From NCBI RefSeq assembly GCF_023061135.1, contig NZ_JAKGAN010000007.1, positions 1-64,000 of the forward strand: a stretch of DNA of 64,000 nt. The letters are read 5' to 3'. The notes under the pieces are model-generated. The model saw only the letters and a program-made list of their open reading frames with translations, was not told where the DNA came from and did not search any database. The stretch's first letter is position 1. Every line of letters starts with the position of its first letter. This DNA is from Chromohalobacter sarecensis (GTDB lineage Bacteria; Pseudomonadota; Gammaproteobacteria; Pseudomonadales; Halomonadaceae). A program made the position numbers and the translations under genes. Below, piece by piece: positions 1-7,782 of this stretch.

Positions 1-11
1 GTGACATGCGG

Positions 12-43
12 ATCACGTCATCACGTCATCACGTCATCATGTC
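12..43. repeat. Four tandem copies of an 8-bp unit
   Basis: The unit atcacgtc occurs at 12-19, 20-27 and 28-35, and a fourth copy with one change (c to t) is at 36-43. The array covers the last codons and the stop codon of the minus-strand gene ending at base 29. Because the unit is not a multiple of three, gain or loss of a copy would change the C-terminal reading frame of that protein. Confidence 0.85.
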
Positions 44-508
44 AATGTGCGTATGCCCGGCATCGTCGCCGACGCCGATGTCGACGAAGAAGGCATGCCG
101 AAAGCTGCCATCGCGCTTGTAAGCCTGGATCTTCTTGATGTCCTGATGCTTACCAAAGCTGTTGGTGCTTTTCTGCACCTCGATGGCGGCGAGATTCTCG
201 TGGGTTCCGCGATGATGGATGATGATGTCAGGGTAGGCGGTACGCGCATCGGTATCGGCGGTATTGGTCACGCTCGTCATATGGCGGGTGCGTTTGCAAG
301 GCCCCGACCAGCGATTGTACTCGCAATCGATATCCCAATCGGGAAACGCCTGTTGCAGGTACATGGCCAAGCGGAAGGAGAGCGAACGCTCTGTCGCCGA
401 TGTCTTGAGCAGGCAAGCGTCGCGTTCGAGAAGCGTCTCAAGCGCGTGGTTCAGCTTCTCGTGGATACTAATATCGGATTCCGTAATAAATGTGCCGATA
501 TGGGTCAT
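29..508 (-). CDS. Uncharacterised protein with a PD-(D/E)XK-like core, behind a sigma-28 promoter
   Basis: This is a 159-residue soluble protein. Residues 93-113 carry a PD-III-HHRG segment followed by the strand AAIEVQKS, the spacing and hydrophobic pattern of the PD-(D/E)XK nuclease core (D94, E110, K113). An upstream CEYNRW motif near residue 62 fits a family of small proteins of unknown function that I recall only loosely. The ATG at 508 has a GCGAGG ribosome-binding site six bases upstream. A consensus sigma-28 promoter lies about 70 bases upstream (580-606), which ties the gene to the flagellar regulon. The C-terminus is encoded by an 8-bp tandem repeat. The nuclease fold is inferred from a short motif; ExxK spacing is not the canonical ExK, so catalytic activity is uncertain. 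Confidence 0.7.
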   Translation of the reverse strand: MTHIGTFITESDISIHEKLNHALETLLERDACLLKTSATERSLSFRLAMYLQQAFPDWDIDCEYNRWSGPCKRTRHMTSVTNTADTDARTAYPDIIIHHRGTHENLAAIEVQKSTNSFGKHQDIKKIQAYKRDGSFRHAFFVDIGVGDDAGHTHIDMMT

Positions 509-579
509 CGGAGGCCTCGCGTTTGTTGTTCTTCGCTTTCGCTAGCGTCATAAAAACCGGTAACGTCCCTGCTTATCCG

Positions 580-606
580 TTATCGGCCGTGGTAAGCCAA
601 ACTTTA
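580..606 (-). promoter_or_regulatory. Consensus sigma-28 (FliA) promoter
   Basis: Read on the minus strand the sequence is TAAAGTTT, 11 bases, GCCGATAA, which is the full enterobacterial FliA consensus without a mismatch. It lies just after the stop codon of the PDZ-like membrane protein gene and 70 bases before the gene ending at base 29. Confidence 0.85.
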
Positions 607-616
607 GCGGCATACA

Positions 617-1195
617 TCAGACGGGCCGAAACTCGGCATGTAGCTTGCCGTCGCGCACCATCACATACGCCATGTTGCGTTTGCCGGCGTCGTCCAGCCA
701 GTCGATTTCATTGACCCCTGGTTTGAGCACCGACTCCGCCGCCGCGAGCGATGTCGCGGGGACGCCATTGACCGACTCCACCACTGCGCCGAGCGGCAAG
801 CGGCTGTGCAAAGGACTTTCCGCGCCGATGTCGACGAGCTGAAGACCGGTGCTGGCGGGGTTGGCGGGGTTGGCGGGTGCCTCTTCTTTTTTTGGGCGCG
901 GCGAGCCTGAGGGACGCGCCTTGGGCTGAGGGGCAGGCGACGGCGGTGCTTCACGCTGGCTCCGCGAACGGCCCTGACGCAACTGCCAATGAGCGGAGGT
1001 GACGAGCAGCAATATGCCGACCAGAAGCACGATCATGGCAATATTGGCAAAGAGCAACGCAGGCAAGTGGGCGCTGAGTAGTGACGGTGCCTGGCGCTGG
1101 AAAAGCAATATCTTGTATGTCGTGTAAGGCAGGGTTGCCATCACCGCACCCCATAGCACCACGAGAAAGATCTGACTGCGCAATAATGTCCGCAT
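617..1195 (-). CDS. Membrane protein with two N-terminal helices and a PDZ-like C-terminal domain
   Basis: The 192-residue product has hydrophobic segments at about residues 8-28 and 42-67, a basic and proline-rich linker at about 75-115, and a C-terminal domain at about 118-192. That domain contains SPLHSRLPLGAVVESVNGVP, the pattern of the PDZ domain that ends type II secretion protein GspC and related proteins. The likely topology is both ends in the cytoplasm or a short periplasmic loop between the helices, with the PDZ-like domain on the same side as the N-terminus. The start at 1195 has no strong ribosome-binding site. No partner gene is adjacent, so its substrate is unknown. Confidence 0.6.
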   Translation of the reverse strand: MRTLLRSQIFLVVLWGAVMATLPYTTYKILLFQRQAPSLLSAHLPALLFANIAMIVLLVGILLLVTSAHWQLRQGRSRSQREAPPSPAPQPKARPSGSPRPKKEEAPANPANPASTGLQLVDIGAESPLHSRLPLGAVVESVNGVPATSLAAAESVLKPGVNEIDWLDDAGKRNMAYVMVRDGKLHAEFRPV

Positions 1196-1317
1196 GGTGT
1201 ACTAGCCACATTCAAAGAAGTTCAGCAGGTTTAACGTATGACAAGAAAAAATCAAGTATCCCCAGCCTAAAGTACGAATGACCATTGCGATGTGACCCCG
1301 TGCATACTGCGACGTCA

Positions 1318-1779
1318 CTAGCGCGTGTGGGCCTTGACCTGATCGTAGAGTAATCTTGCGTTATCCAGAGCAATTGCCTCGTTTTCATCCAACTGCAAGA
1401 GAGAACTGCCAGTGCGGTCGCCGTTCTGGGTGGCGCGGATCACCGTCGCATGGCGGCGCGATACACTGGCGACATTCATGCGGATGGATAGCAGCATCAG
1501 CTCGAAACGGCGTTTTTGATCCTCGCGACGGGTGCGTTCCTCGACGGATTCGGTGGTTTCGATGAGCGACGCCAAGGTCGTATTGATCAACTTTTCGACT
1601 AGATCGAGGCGCGGAACGATCTCGTCATTCAGCTCATTAACGGTGATTTGGGTACGGGGTGAAGACATGACAACGCCTTGGTAAGAGAAGGCCACAAGAA
1701 ACAATGATAAAAAGGGCCAGACAAACTGGCCCAGGGCTCGCCGATGGGCAAGCGTCATACACAGCGAGTGGGTAGTCAC
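1318..1779 (-). CDS. Uncharacterised protein, probable sigma-28 regulon member
   Basis: I do not recognise a family. The reading frame opens with GTG at 1779, giving 153 residues with a hydrophobic stretch at about 19-37. An internal ATG at 1668 (protein MSSPRTQITV...) has an AAGG element nine bases upstream and gives a 116-residue, hydrophilic and mostly helical protein. The second start looks better for a soluble product. A near-consensus sigma-28 promoter at 1815-1841 lies 36 bases before the GTG and about 150 before the ATG, so expression with the flagellar genes is likely. The remaining sequence is rich in charged helices (SVEERTRREDQKRRFELM) and has no catalytic motif that I can see. 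Confidence 0.55.
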   Translation of the reverse strand: MTTHSLCMTLAHRRALGQFVWPFLSLFLVAFSYQGVVMSSPRTQITVNELNDEIVPRLDLVEKLINTTLASLIETTESVEERTRREDQKRRFELMLLSIRMNVASVSRRHATVIRATQNGDRTGSSLLQLDENEAIALDNARLLYDQVKAHTR

Positions 1780-1814
1780 AATGCGTTAAAGCCTTTGTGA
1801 TATCCACTACTGAC

Positions 1815-1841
1815 ATATCGGCGATGCGAAGAGGAACTTTA
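1815..1841 (-). promoter_or_regulatory. Sigma-28 (FliA) promoter
   Basis: On the minus strand the sequence reads TAAAGTTC, 11 bases, GCCGATAT. It matches the FliA consensus at the TAAAGTT and GCCGATA positions with exact spacing, and directly precedes the small gene at 1318-1779. Confidence 0.8.
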
Positions 1842-1946
1842 GCGTTTTTTTATCGCCAATGAGAGGGGGCCATTCAGTTGCCACGCGCGGGGTCGGTTGC
1901 GACAAGGGAGACGGCCGGTCCGTCTCCAAGTGCTTGATTGCGTTGC

Positions 1947-3680
1947 CTAAGGCTTATGACCGATCGAGTAGTTGTTGGGGTTGGCGGTGCCCTCCAGCTT
2001 TCCGATCTGCATGAAGTCTGGCGATGAGATAATGGTGTCGATACTGGCATCGATAAATGCCAGGTTCTTGACCACGTGGACCTTGGTGGGCATTCCCTTG
2101 TTATCGATATCCATTACCCACCCAAGAAAGCCGCCGGAAAACTTGGCCAGACTACCGATGGGGTACAAGCCATATTGCTGAATATAGTCGATGATGACGG
2201 TACGCTCGTATTTATCTCCATTCTCGTGTGCCCAGCGGTAAGCGTCGAGTGGTGTGCGCGGCGCTACGCTGTTACGTTCATTGGTCAGCTTGTTGATTAT
2301 TTTTATAACCGATAACTGCTTTACTGTCTCGGAAAGTTGATCTTCGGTTTTGCCGGCGGGATAGCCGCTACCATCGAGACGTTCGTTGGCATTCTGAATG
2401 ATATCCAGGCATCCCTTGCTGGGTTGCCAACCTAACTCCGCGATCTTTTCGAGCAACTTATCGACATGGCCTCTCAGTATTTCTTTTTGCTGCGGTGTCA
2501 TGTTGGTCTTCAGCGAGGGGAGCTTTTCGCTCATGAGTAGCGGTTTACCCATTGTGTGTAGCAAAGTACCGGCGATGACTTCACGAAGTTGTGGTGAATG
2601 AGGGTTGCGGGCAATCAGCATATCGGCAAAATAGCCGGCTATCTGAATGGCGTGGCGTATCCATCCGGGCTGGTCACGGATGAACGAAAGCGCATACAGC
2701 AGTTCTTTGCGATCTTGTCTGACGAGATGGATAAGAGAATCGGTACAGTCATAAAGTGTTTCTTCGGGAAATGTATTCCAGTTCTTGATGAAGATCAGCA
2801 CGGCTTGAAGTTGGCGCGAGATTTCCCGAACACCCTTCACCATCGGCGGCATATTGGTCGATTCGTCGGCTTTGGCCTGCTGCTCATTTTTCAAGATACT
2901 GCTTTCCTTCTTCCTCGGGATGAACAAGGGGGAGGGGCCTACGCCGCGTATGTTCATTCCCGCACGATGTGCGGCTTCGCGCTCCGATTCCGAGACCAAT
3001 CTGAATAACTCGGTCTCCATGTCCCGCGGTATCTCAATGAATTGTATGCCGACGGCGGCATGGCCCTCACTGCCGAAGGGGCGCATATGGCGTATGGAAC
3101 CCTGCGAATAGAAATATTCACCATTAGGAAATTCAAGTGTGATACTGGGCAGTATTTGATCGACGTACAACGGCAGACTGTCCTCAAGCGCGATATCAAT
3201 CATGCAGCCGCCGCTGGAGATATTGCGCAGCCGTCCCTTGAGGGTCAATTCATCCTTGTATACTTCAACGTTGGCGTATGCGTTCATGCCCAAGATAAAG
3301 GGAATGCGCACCGCTCCACGAGCTTCCTGAATGAAAAGCTCATCTCCTAGCTGGCACTTTATCTCGTAAAGTCCTGTGTCTTTCTTGAGAACCTTTGCTT
3401 TTACTTTATCGAAGTTGTAGATTTCGGTGTCGTCATCTTGAGTGTTACTCTCTATTTCAATATCGAAAGAGAGATGCTCCTGATAAATATAGTCGTCGAT
3501 ATCGCTTTTATAGGAGTTGACACTTAGGTCGAAGTGTCCGGTGTTAAGGTCGAGGTTGATGACCTCTGCGGAGAGCGGCTTCGTCGTCTTTTTCGAGAAA
3601 ATCGTGATGGCATGTTCCTTGGAGAGTAAGGAACGCAGCACTTGCGCGGGATGATTTTCGGTATGGTCTTGAGTCAACAT
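1947..3680 (-). CDS. PilZ-domain protein with degenerate HD-GYP domain
   Basis: The 577-residue protein has a YcgR-like N-terminal region (about 1-115), a PilZ domain (about 118-230) and an HD-GYP-like domain (about 290-510). PilZ signatures are intact: RGAVR gives the RxxxR motif and NISSGG the (D/N)xSxxG motif, so cyclic di-GMP binding is expected. The HD-GYP part keeps the fold and the DGSGYP signature, but the catalytic HDxGK is HTMGK and the HHE before DGxGYP is NANE. Phosphodiesterase activity is therefore unlikely. The product is probably a cyclic di-GMP-responsive effector. The ATG at 3680 has an AAGGTG site six bases upstream. The GGDEF-EAL gene upstream on the same strand supports a shared signalling role. 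Confidence 0.85.
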   Translation of the reverse strand: MLTQDHTENHPAQVLRSLLSKEHAITIFSKKTTKPLSAEVINLDLNTGHFDLSVNSYKSDIDDYIYQEHLSFDIEIESNTQDDDTEIYNFDKVKAKVLKKDTGLYEIKCQLGDELFIQEARGAVRIPFILGMNAYANVEVYKDELTLKGRLRNISSGGCMIDIALEDSLPLYVDQILPSITLEFPNGEYFYSQGSIRHMRPFGSEGHAAVGIQFIEIPRDMETELFRLVSESEREAAHRAGMNIRGVGPSPLFIPRKKESSILKNEQQAKADESTNMPPMVKGVREISRQLQAVLIFIKNWNTFPEETLYDCTDSLIHLVRQDRKELLYALSFIRDQPGWIRHAIQIAGYFADMLIARNPHSPQLREVIAGTLLHTMGKPLLMSEKLPSLKTNMTPQQKEILRGHVDKLLEKIAELGWQPSKGCLDIIQNANERLDGSGYPAGKTEDQLSETVKQLSVIKIINKLTNERNSVAPRTPLDAYRWAHENGDKYERTVIIDYIQQYGLYPIGSLAKFSGGFLGWVMDIDNKGMPTKVHVVKNLAFIDASIDTIISSPDFMQIGKLEGTANPNNYSIGHKP

Positions 3681-3882
3681 GGTTCACCTTGAGTTGGCTA
3701 CTATTTTTAATTTTAATTTTTTGTTGTTGAGACCCATTTGCAACGGGGCAGCATTCATACGGTTGTTGGATGCAGCCAGTCTACGTAAATCAAACTTTGC
3801 TTGCGAGATGTGAGGCGTCAAAAATTTGCGAAATATTGCGTGCAGGTTTGAATTAAAATAACCTAAATAATATAAATTGAGT

Positions 3883-6090
3883 TCAATGCTCAGGGTTCGC
3901 AGGCAACAGATCAGGCAGTTCCATGACGGCTTCCTGGGGCATGGGCTTGGCGAAGAGGAAGCCTTGTAGCAGGTCGCAGTTTCGGTGGATCAAATCCTGC
4001 TGCTGCTCACGTTCCTCAATGCCCTCCGCGACGACCACCAGGTCCAGATGGTGCGCCATGTCGATGATCCCTTGCACGATGGCGGCGTCGCGCCGGTCAG
4101 TGGTGATGTCCTTGATGAAAGCACGGTCCAGTTTGACCTTGTGAATCGGCAGGTCGCGCAGGTAGCTCAGACTGGAGAAACCGGTACCGAAATCATCGAG
4201 TGCCACTTTGATGCCCATCGCCTTAAGCCGGTTGATCAGTGCGATAGCCTGCTCGGCACCATCCAGCAACACGCTTTCGGTTACTTCCAGTTCCAGCAAT
4301 GCCGGGGGCAGGCCGGATTCGCTCAGTGCCTGCTGAACATCTTCCAGGAAGCCTGCACGCCTGAACTGTAGCGACGAGATATTGACGGCCACCGGCACCA
4401 CACGCTCACCTGCCGCCTGCATGGTGGCGGCCTCCTGGCAAACACGCCGCAGTATCCAGCGTCCCAGCGGGATGATCTGTCCCGTCTGCTCGGCAAGCGG
4501 GATAAACACGCCCGGCGAGACCATGCCTTGCTCGGGATGATGCCAGCGAATCAGCGCTTCCAACCCACGGATGCGGCCGTTCGCCGTCTCTACGATAGGC
4601 TGATAATAGAGCTCGAACTGGTCATCCCGCAGTGCCGTGTGTAGGTCGTGTCGCAGTAGCACCGAGGCTTGGGCAACCCGCAGTTCGTCGCCCTGATACC
4701 AGTACCAGGTGTTGCGGCCCTGCTGTTTGGCATCGGCCATGGCCAAGTCGGCCCGTTGCATCAGCTCGTGGGCATGTTCAACGCATTCGCAGTTACAGGC
4801 GATGCCGATGCTGGCACTAATATGAACGGATTTGCCTTCAATCTGGAAGAGTGTCGACAGCGCCTCCAGCACGCGCTCCGCTATATCGACCCCAGCCTGG
4901 CAGTCATCGAAATGAGTGAATAACAGCGCGAACTCATCACCAGTGAGGCGCACCAGGGTGTCGTCCTCGCCAATCACCTGCCGCAGTCGGTCGGCCAACG
5001 CCACCAGCAGTTGGTTGCCGATGTGATGTCCTAGCCCGTCGTTGATCGTCTTGAAGCCGTCCAAGTCGAGATGCATCACCACCAGTAGGCGCCCCTCTTG
5101 CTCGAAAGCCTTCTCCAGGCGTCCGTCGAGAACGGATCGGTTAGGCAGCCGGGTCAGCAGATCATGGGTCGCCTGGTACGCCAGTTGGACTTCTTGTTCA
5201 CGTTGCTGAGTGATGTCGCGGCAGATTCCATAGACGCCGACGATCTTGCCATCTACCGAGACGGGGAAATTCAGTATCTCCAAGCGGTAGGGGTGTCCAT
5301 CACGATGCGTACCCATGGTCTCGTAGTGGCGTGAGCCGCCCTGTCGGGCGATATCGAAGCTGGCCTGGGTCAAGGAACGATAATCAGGTTCGATAAACTC
5401 GTTGAAGTGGCGTCCTACCAGCGCCTCTTCTGGATAGCCGGTGATCCGGGTGAGTGCGGCGTTGCCGCGTTGGAAGCAACCTTCCAAGTCGAATTCATAG
5501 ACGCCGTCGGGATGATTCACAAACAATGAGCGGTGCCATTCGGCTAGCGTACGATGGCTGGAAGCGTCGCGGTCCCGGATGATCGCCAAGGCGATCAGCG
5601 CAGCGGCCTGGCGTAGGCGACGTTGACTCATGTCGGTGGGGCGGAAGGGTTGCCGAAAATAGGTACCGAAAGTGCCCAGCAATTCCCCCTTGGCCGTCAT
5701 CACAGGGTTCGAACAGCAGGCACGTAATCCTTCGCGCTCGGCGGCATCGTGCAACGCCGACCAGCGAGGATCGCTACGAATGTCCTCCGTTACCACCGGC
5801 TGGCGGTAGAAGGCCGCATAGCCGCAAGAAGTAGCCTCGGGCCCGACCGGCACCTCCTGTAGCTGCTCCTGGTAGGCGGAGGAAAAGCGTGAGGTAGGAT
5901 AGAGGCTCAGCGTCTGACGTTCGGGATCGAAACGCATGAAGGCCACGATGGCCTCCGGCAGCAACACCTCGATCCAACAGGCAATGGCATCCAGCGTCTC
6001 TTCGAGCGGCACTTGCTGGGTGATCCGCTCATGGACTTTCTGCTGCGTCTCCATCAGTGCCAATTCGTTGAGCAAGCCGCGCCTCCACAT
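3883..6090 (-). CDS. GAF-PAS-GGDEF-EAL cyclic di-GMP signalling protein
   Basis: This is a 735-residue cytoplasmic protein without membrane helices. A GAF domain (about 20-170) is followed by a PAS domain (about 180-295), GGDEF (about 300-465) and EAL (about 475-725). The GGDEF signature is TGDEF, so the first glycine is lost and cyclase activity is doubtful. The EAL domain is complete: EALIRW, VAVNISSLQF, EVTES, ALDDFGTGFSS, KLDRAF and VAEGIE are all present, which predicts hydrolysis of cyclic di-GMP to pGpG. Two starts are possible, at 6090 and at 6054 (METQQKV); neither has a clear ribosome-binding site. It is encoded upstream of the PilZ/HD-GYP gene on the same strand, 200 bases apart. 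Confidence 0.88.
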   Translation of the reverse strand: MWRRGLLNELALMETQQKVHERITQQVPLEETLDAIACWIEVLLPEAIVAFMRFDPERQTLSLYPTSRFSSAYQEQLQEVPVGPEATSCGYAAFYRQPVVTEDIRSDPRWSALHDAAEREGLRACCSNPVMTAKGELLGTFGTYFRQPFRPTDMSQRRLRQAAALIALAIIRDRDASSHRTLAEWHRSLFVNHPDGVYEFDLEGCFQRGNAALTRITGYPEEALVGRHFNEFIEPDYRSLTQASFDIARQGGSRHYETMGTHRDGHPYRLEILNFPVSVDGKIVGVYGICRDITQQREQEVQLAYQATHDLLTRLPNRSVLDGRLEKAFEQEGRLLVVMHLDLDGFKTINDGLGHHIGNQLLVALADRLRQVIGEDDTLVRLTGDEFALLFTHFDDCQAGVDIAERVLEALSTLFQIEGKSVHISASIGIACNCECVEHAHELMQRADLAMADAKQQGRNTWYWYQGDELRVAQASVLLRHDLHTALRDDQFELYYQPIVETANGRIRGLEALIRWHHPEQGMVSPGVFIPLAEQTGQIIPLGRWILRRVCQEAATMQAAGERVVPVAVNISSLQFRRAGFLEDVQQALSESGLPPALLELEVTESVLLDGAEQAIALINRLKAMGIKVALDDFGTGFSSLSYLRDLPIHKVKLDRAFIKDITTDRRDAAIVQGIIDMAHHLDLVVVAEGIEEREQQQDLIHRNCDLLQGFLFAKPMPQEAVMELPDLLPANPEH

Positions 6091-6179
6091 AGCCGAGGAC
6101 AGCGGCTGACCTTGCCGCCTTCCAGTACCTGCATAGTGGAGTAACTGTTTGTTACGGGCAAGGTGTGTAGGAACTTATA

Positions 6180-6216
6180 AGGGCGCAACGATAATTGGGT
6201 ATGTGCCGCCGTGGTG
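6180..6216. repeat. Relic copy of the DUF4258 gene tail
   Basis: The stretch gggcgcaacgataattgggt and the following gccgccgtggt is nearly identical to bases 9294-9331 inside the DUF4258 pseudogene. It is the left edge of a fragment of the same toxin-antitoxin-like module, directly before the BrnA-like fragment. Confidence 0.6.
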
Positions 6217-6251
6217 CATACGGTTTTCGTGGGAAGGAACTCGTTCAACTC

Positions 6252-6403
6252 AAGAAGCAGGTTACGATCCGACTTGATGAAGACACCATTGCGTATTTCA
6301 AGAACCTTGCCGAGGAAAAGACCTTCCGTATCAGAGCCTCATTAACCTCTATCTGCGCGACTGCGCACAGTCGCATAAAGATCTTAAAATTGAGTGGCAG
6401 TAA
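6252..6403 (+). pseudogene. BrnA/CopG-like antitoxin fragment, frameshifted
   Basis: The frame at 6252 encodes KKQVTIRLDEDTIAYFKNLA, typical of BrnA/CopG-type ribbon-helix-helix antitoxins. After gaggaaaag near 6325 the conserved continuation DLPYQSLINLYLRDCAQSHK is found only in the next frame, ending at taa 6401-6403. One missing A explains the break; the second copy near 8921 still has the five-A run. No start codon with a ribosome-binding site is left. A relic of the Rpn gene end (IVEATGL) follows near 6428-6455. Confidence 0.7.
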
Positions 6404-6489
6404 ACTCTTATCAAGCGTTAGAGCGGCGATTGTAGAAGCCACCGGGCTGATAACGGCCCCTCTGGCGCCAGGGAGCCTTCTTGCTAAAA

Positions 6490-6537
6490 TGACCAATATT
6501 TTATACCTTAACTGCGTTATGCCTAAAAAATTGGTCA
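6490..6537. promoter_or_regulatory. Inverted repeat, probable HipB operator
   Basis: tgaccaat at 6490-6497 and its exact reverse complement attggtca at 6530-6537 flank an AT-rich core just before the hipB-like start at 6542. The position fits autoregulation by the encoded helix-turn-helix protein; binding is inferred. Confidence 0.55.
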
Positions 6538-6541
6538 AAGC

Positions 6542-6883
6542 ATGCAGACGAAACGCCAAACACTCTCGCCCCGCACATACCACGCGCTGCAGCTATTCGC
6601 CAATTTGATCGAAGAGGCCCGGCGCCACAGGCGCTGGACGCAGCGTGAACTGGCTGAACGCATCGGTATCAGCCGGGCCACGCTGCAAAGCCTGCTGAAA
6701 GGCGACTCATCGGTCGCCATCGGCAGTTACTTCGAAGCCGCCACGCTGCTGGGAGTCCCCCTGTTTGGCAACGACTCGGGCAACCTCGCGGACCTCGCTC
6801 AACAGCAGCAGCAACGTATGACATTGCTGCCTGGCAAGATCGTTCATCGCAATGACGAGAACCTACCTGGTGACGACTTCTAA
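6542..6883 (+). CDS. Orphan HipB-like XRE-family antitoxin/regulator
   Basis: This 113-residue protein has an XRE helix-turn-helix at about residues 30-85 (WTQRELAERIGISRATLQSL) and a short acidic tail. It resembles the HipB antitoxins that precede HipA kinases, but no hipA follows; a truncated Rpn-like gene begins at the stop codon. An inverted repeat covers the promoter region. The start at 6542 lies five bases after the repeat. It could still act as a repressor or neutralise a HipA encoded elsewhere, such as those at 19993 or 28312 in this window. Confidence 0.75.
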   Translation: MQTKRQTLSPRTYHALQLFANLIEEARRHRRWTQRELAERIGISRATLQSLLKGDSSVAIGSYFEAATLLGVPLFGNDSGNLADLAQQQQQRMTLLPGKIVHRNDENLPGDDF

Positions 6884-7196
6884 TGTTCAATATCATCGAC
6901 TGGATGATCCAACTGCCCAAAGGGTTGGAACCGGAGTTTTTGCAGGCGGTTTACGCCATTGAGGAGGAGAAGAAAATGCCTTACATCAACACGGCTGAGC
7001 GTCTGGGGCTTGAGAAGCTTGAAAAGGGACGTCAAGAAGGGCTCCGGAAGGGCGTCAGGAAGGCCAGCTAGAAGCCAGGCAAGCAACCGCTCGTAACCTG
7101 ATCAAGCTGGGTGTGCTGAGCGATGAACAGATTGTTGAAGCTACCGGGCTGACAGTGGCCGAGGTGAAGGCATTGCGAGTCGACGACAGACACTGA
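6883..7196 (+). pseudogene. C-terminal remnant of an Rpn/PDDEXK-family nuclease
   Basis: The segment encodes DWMIQLPKGLEPEFLQAVYA, EEEKKMPYINTAERLGLEKL and a GRQEG-type repeat, the C-terminal signature of Rpn (recombination-promoting nuclease, PD-(D/E)XK) proteins. The catalytic N-terminal domain is missing. The frame starting at 6883 stops at 7071, but the conserved tail ARNLIKLGVLSDEQIVEATG continues in another frame to tga 7194-7196. So the gene is truncated at its 5' end and frameshifted near 7050. Confidence 0.72.
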
Positions 7197-7287
7197 CCGA
7201 TCTAATGGCAGACCTGCCGAGCGGCTGGCCCGCTCACCGTGGCGGTTGTGCGCGAGAGAACTCGTTCCCGATGGTTCTAGCCACCCT

Positions 7288-7782
7288 TCACCGCGTCGCG
7301 TCCGCCTCCAGCAGCGCTTTGATGCGCTCGTCATTACCGCTGGCCGCTTGCCACAAGTCACCCCAGCTATCCGGTGGGTTGCCGCTCTTAAGCATCTTGT
7401 GAAAGACAGCATACGCGTCGTACTTGCTGCCATAGGCACGTTGGGTGGATTCGTCGTTGACCCAGGCATAGATGAGTATCCTGCTGGCGAGGTCGTAACG
7501 AAAGAACAACCGGTATTGCTGGTAGAACTTTGCGCAATGCCAATGGGTATGCGCTGTTCCAAGCGTGTTCCCTTGGCGATACTGAGGGCCGGATGGGTCC
7601 TGGGGGATATCGTTCAACGCCAGCTTCACAATCGCGGCCAGACGCTTGGTGGCGGGTTTGGTGCGGTATCCCTCCGGGTCTTTCGCTTGTAGTCGCTTTA
7701 CCTTATCGGTCAGCGCCTCGACCTGCGCCAGGAAGAGTGGATGGGCGTAGATCGTCCATCCATTGATCTTCAGCGGGCTCAT
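7288..7782 (-). CDS. yhaV: YhaV-family type II toxin (ribonuclease)
   Basis: The 164-residue product is full length for YhaV, the mRNA-cleaving toxin of the PrlF-YhaV pair. Recognisable segments are NGWTIYAHPLFLAQVEAL at the N-terminus, FYQQYRLFFRYD in the middle and YAWVNDESTQRAYGSKYDAY near the C-terminus. The start codon at 7782 overlaps the last four bases of the antitoxin gene, typical of translational coupling. No frameshift or missing core segment is visible, so this pair looks functional. A truncated second copy of its 3' half lies at 9648-9903. Confidence 0.88.
   Translation of the reverse strand: MSPLKINGWTIYAHPLFLAQVEALTDKVKRLQAKDPEGYRTKPATKRLAAIVKLALNDIPQDPSGPQYRQGNTLGTAHTHWHCAKFYQQYRLFFRYDLASRILIYAWVNDESTQRAYGSKYDAYAVFHKMLKSGNPPDSWGDLWQAASGNDERIKALLEADATR

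Noticed and set aside
12-43. CRISPR-like array
   Set aside because: The units are 8 bp without spacers, which is a simple tandem repeat.
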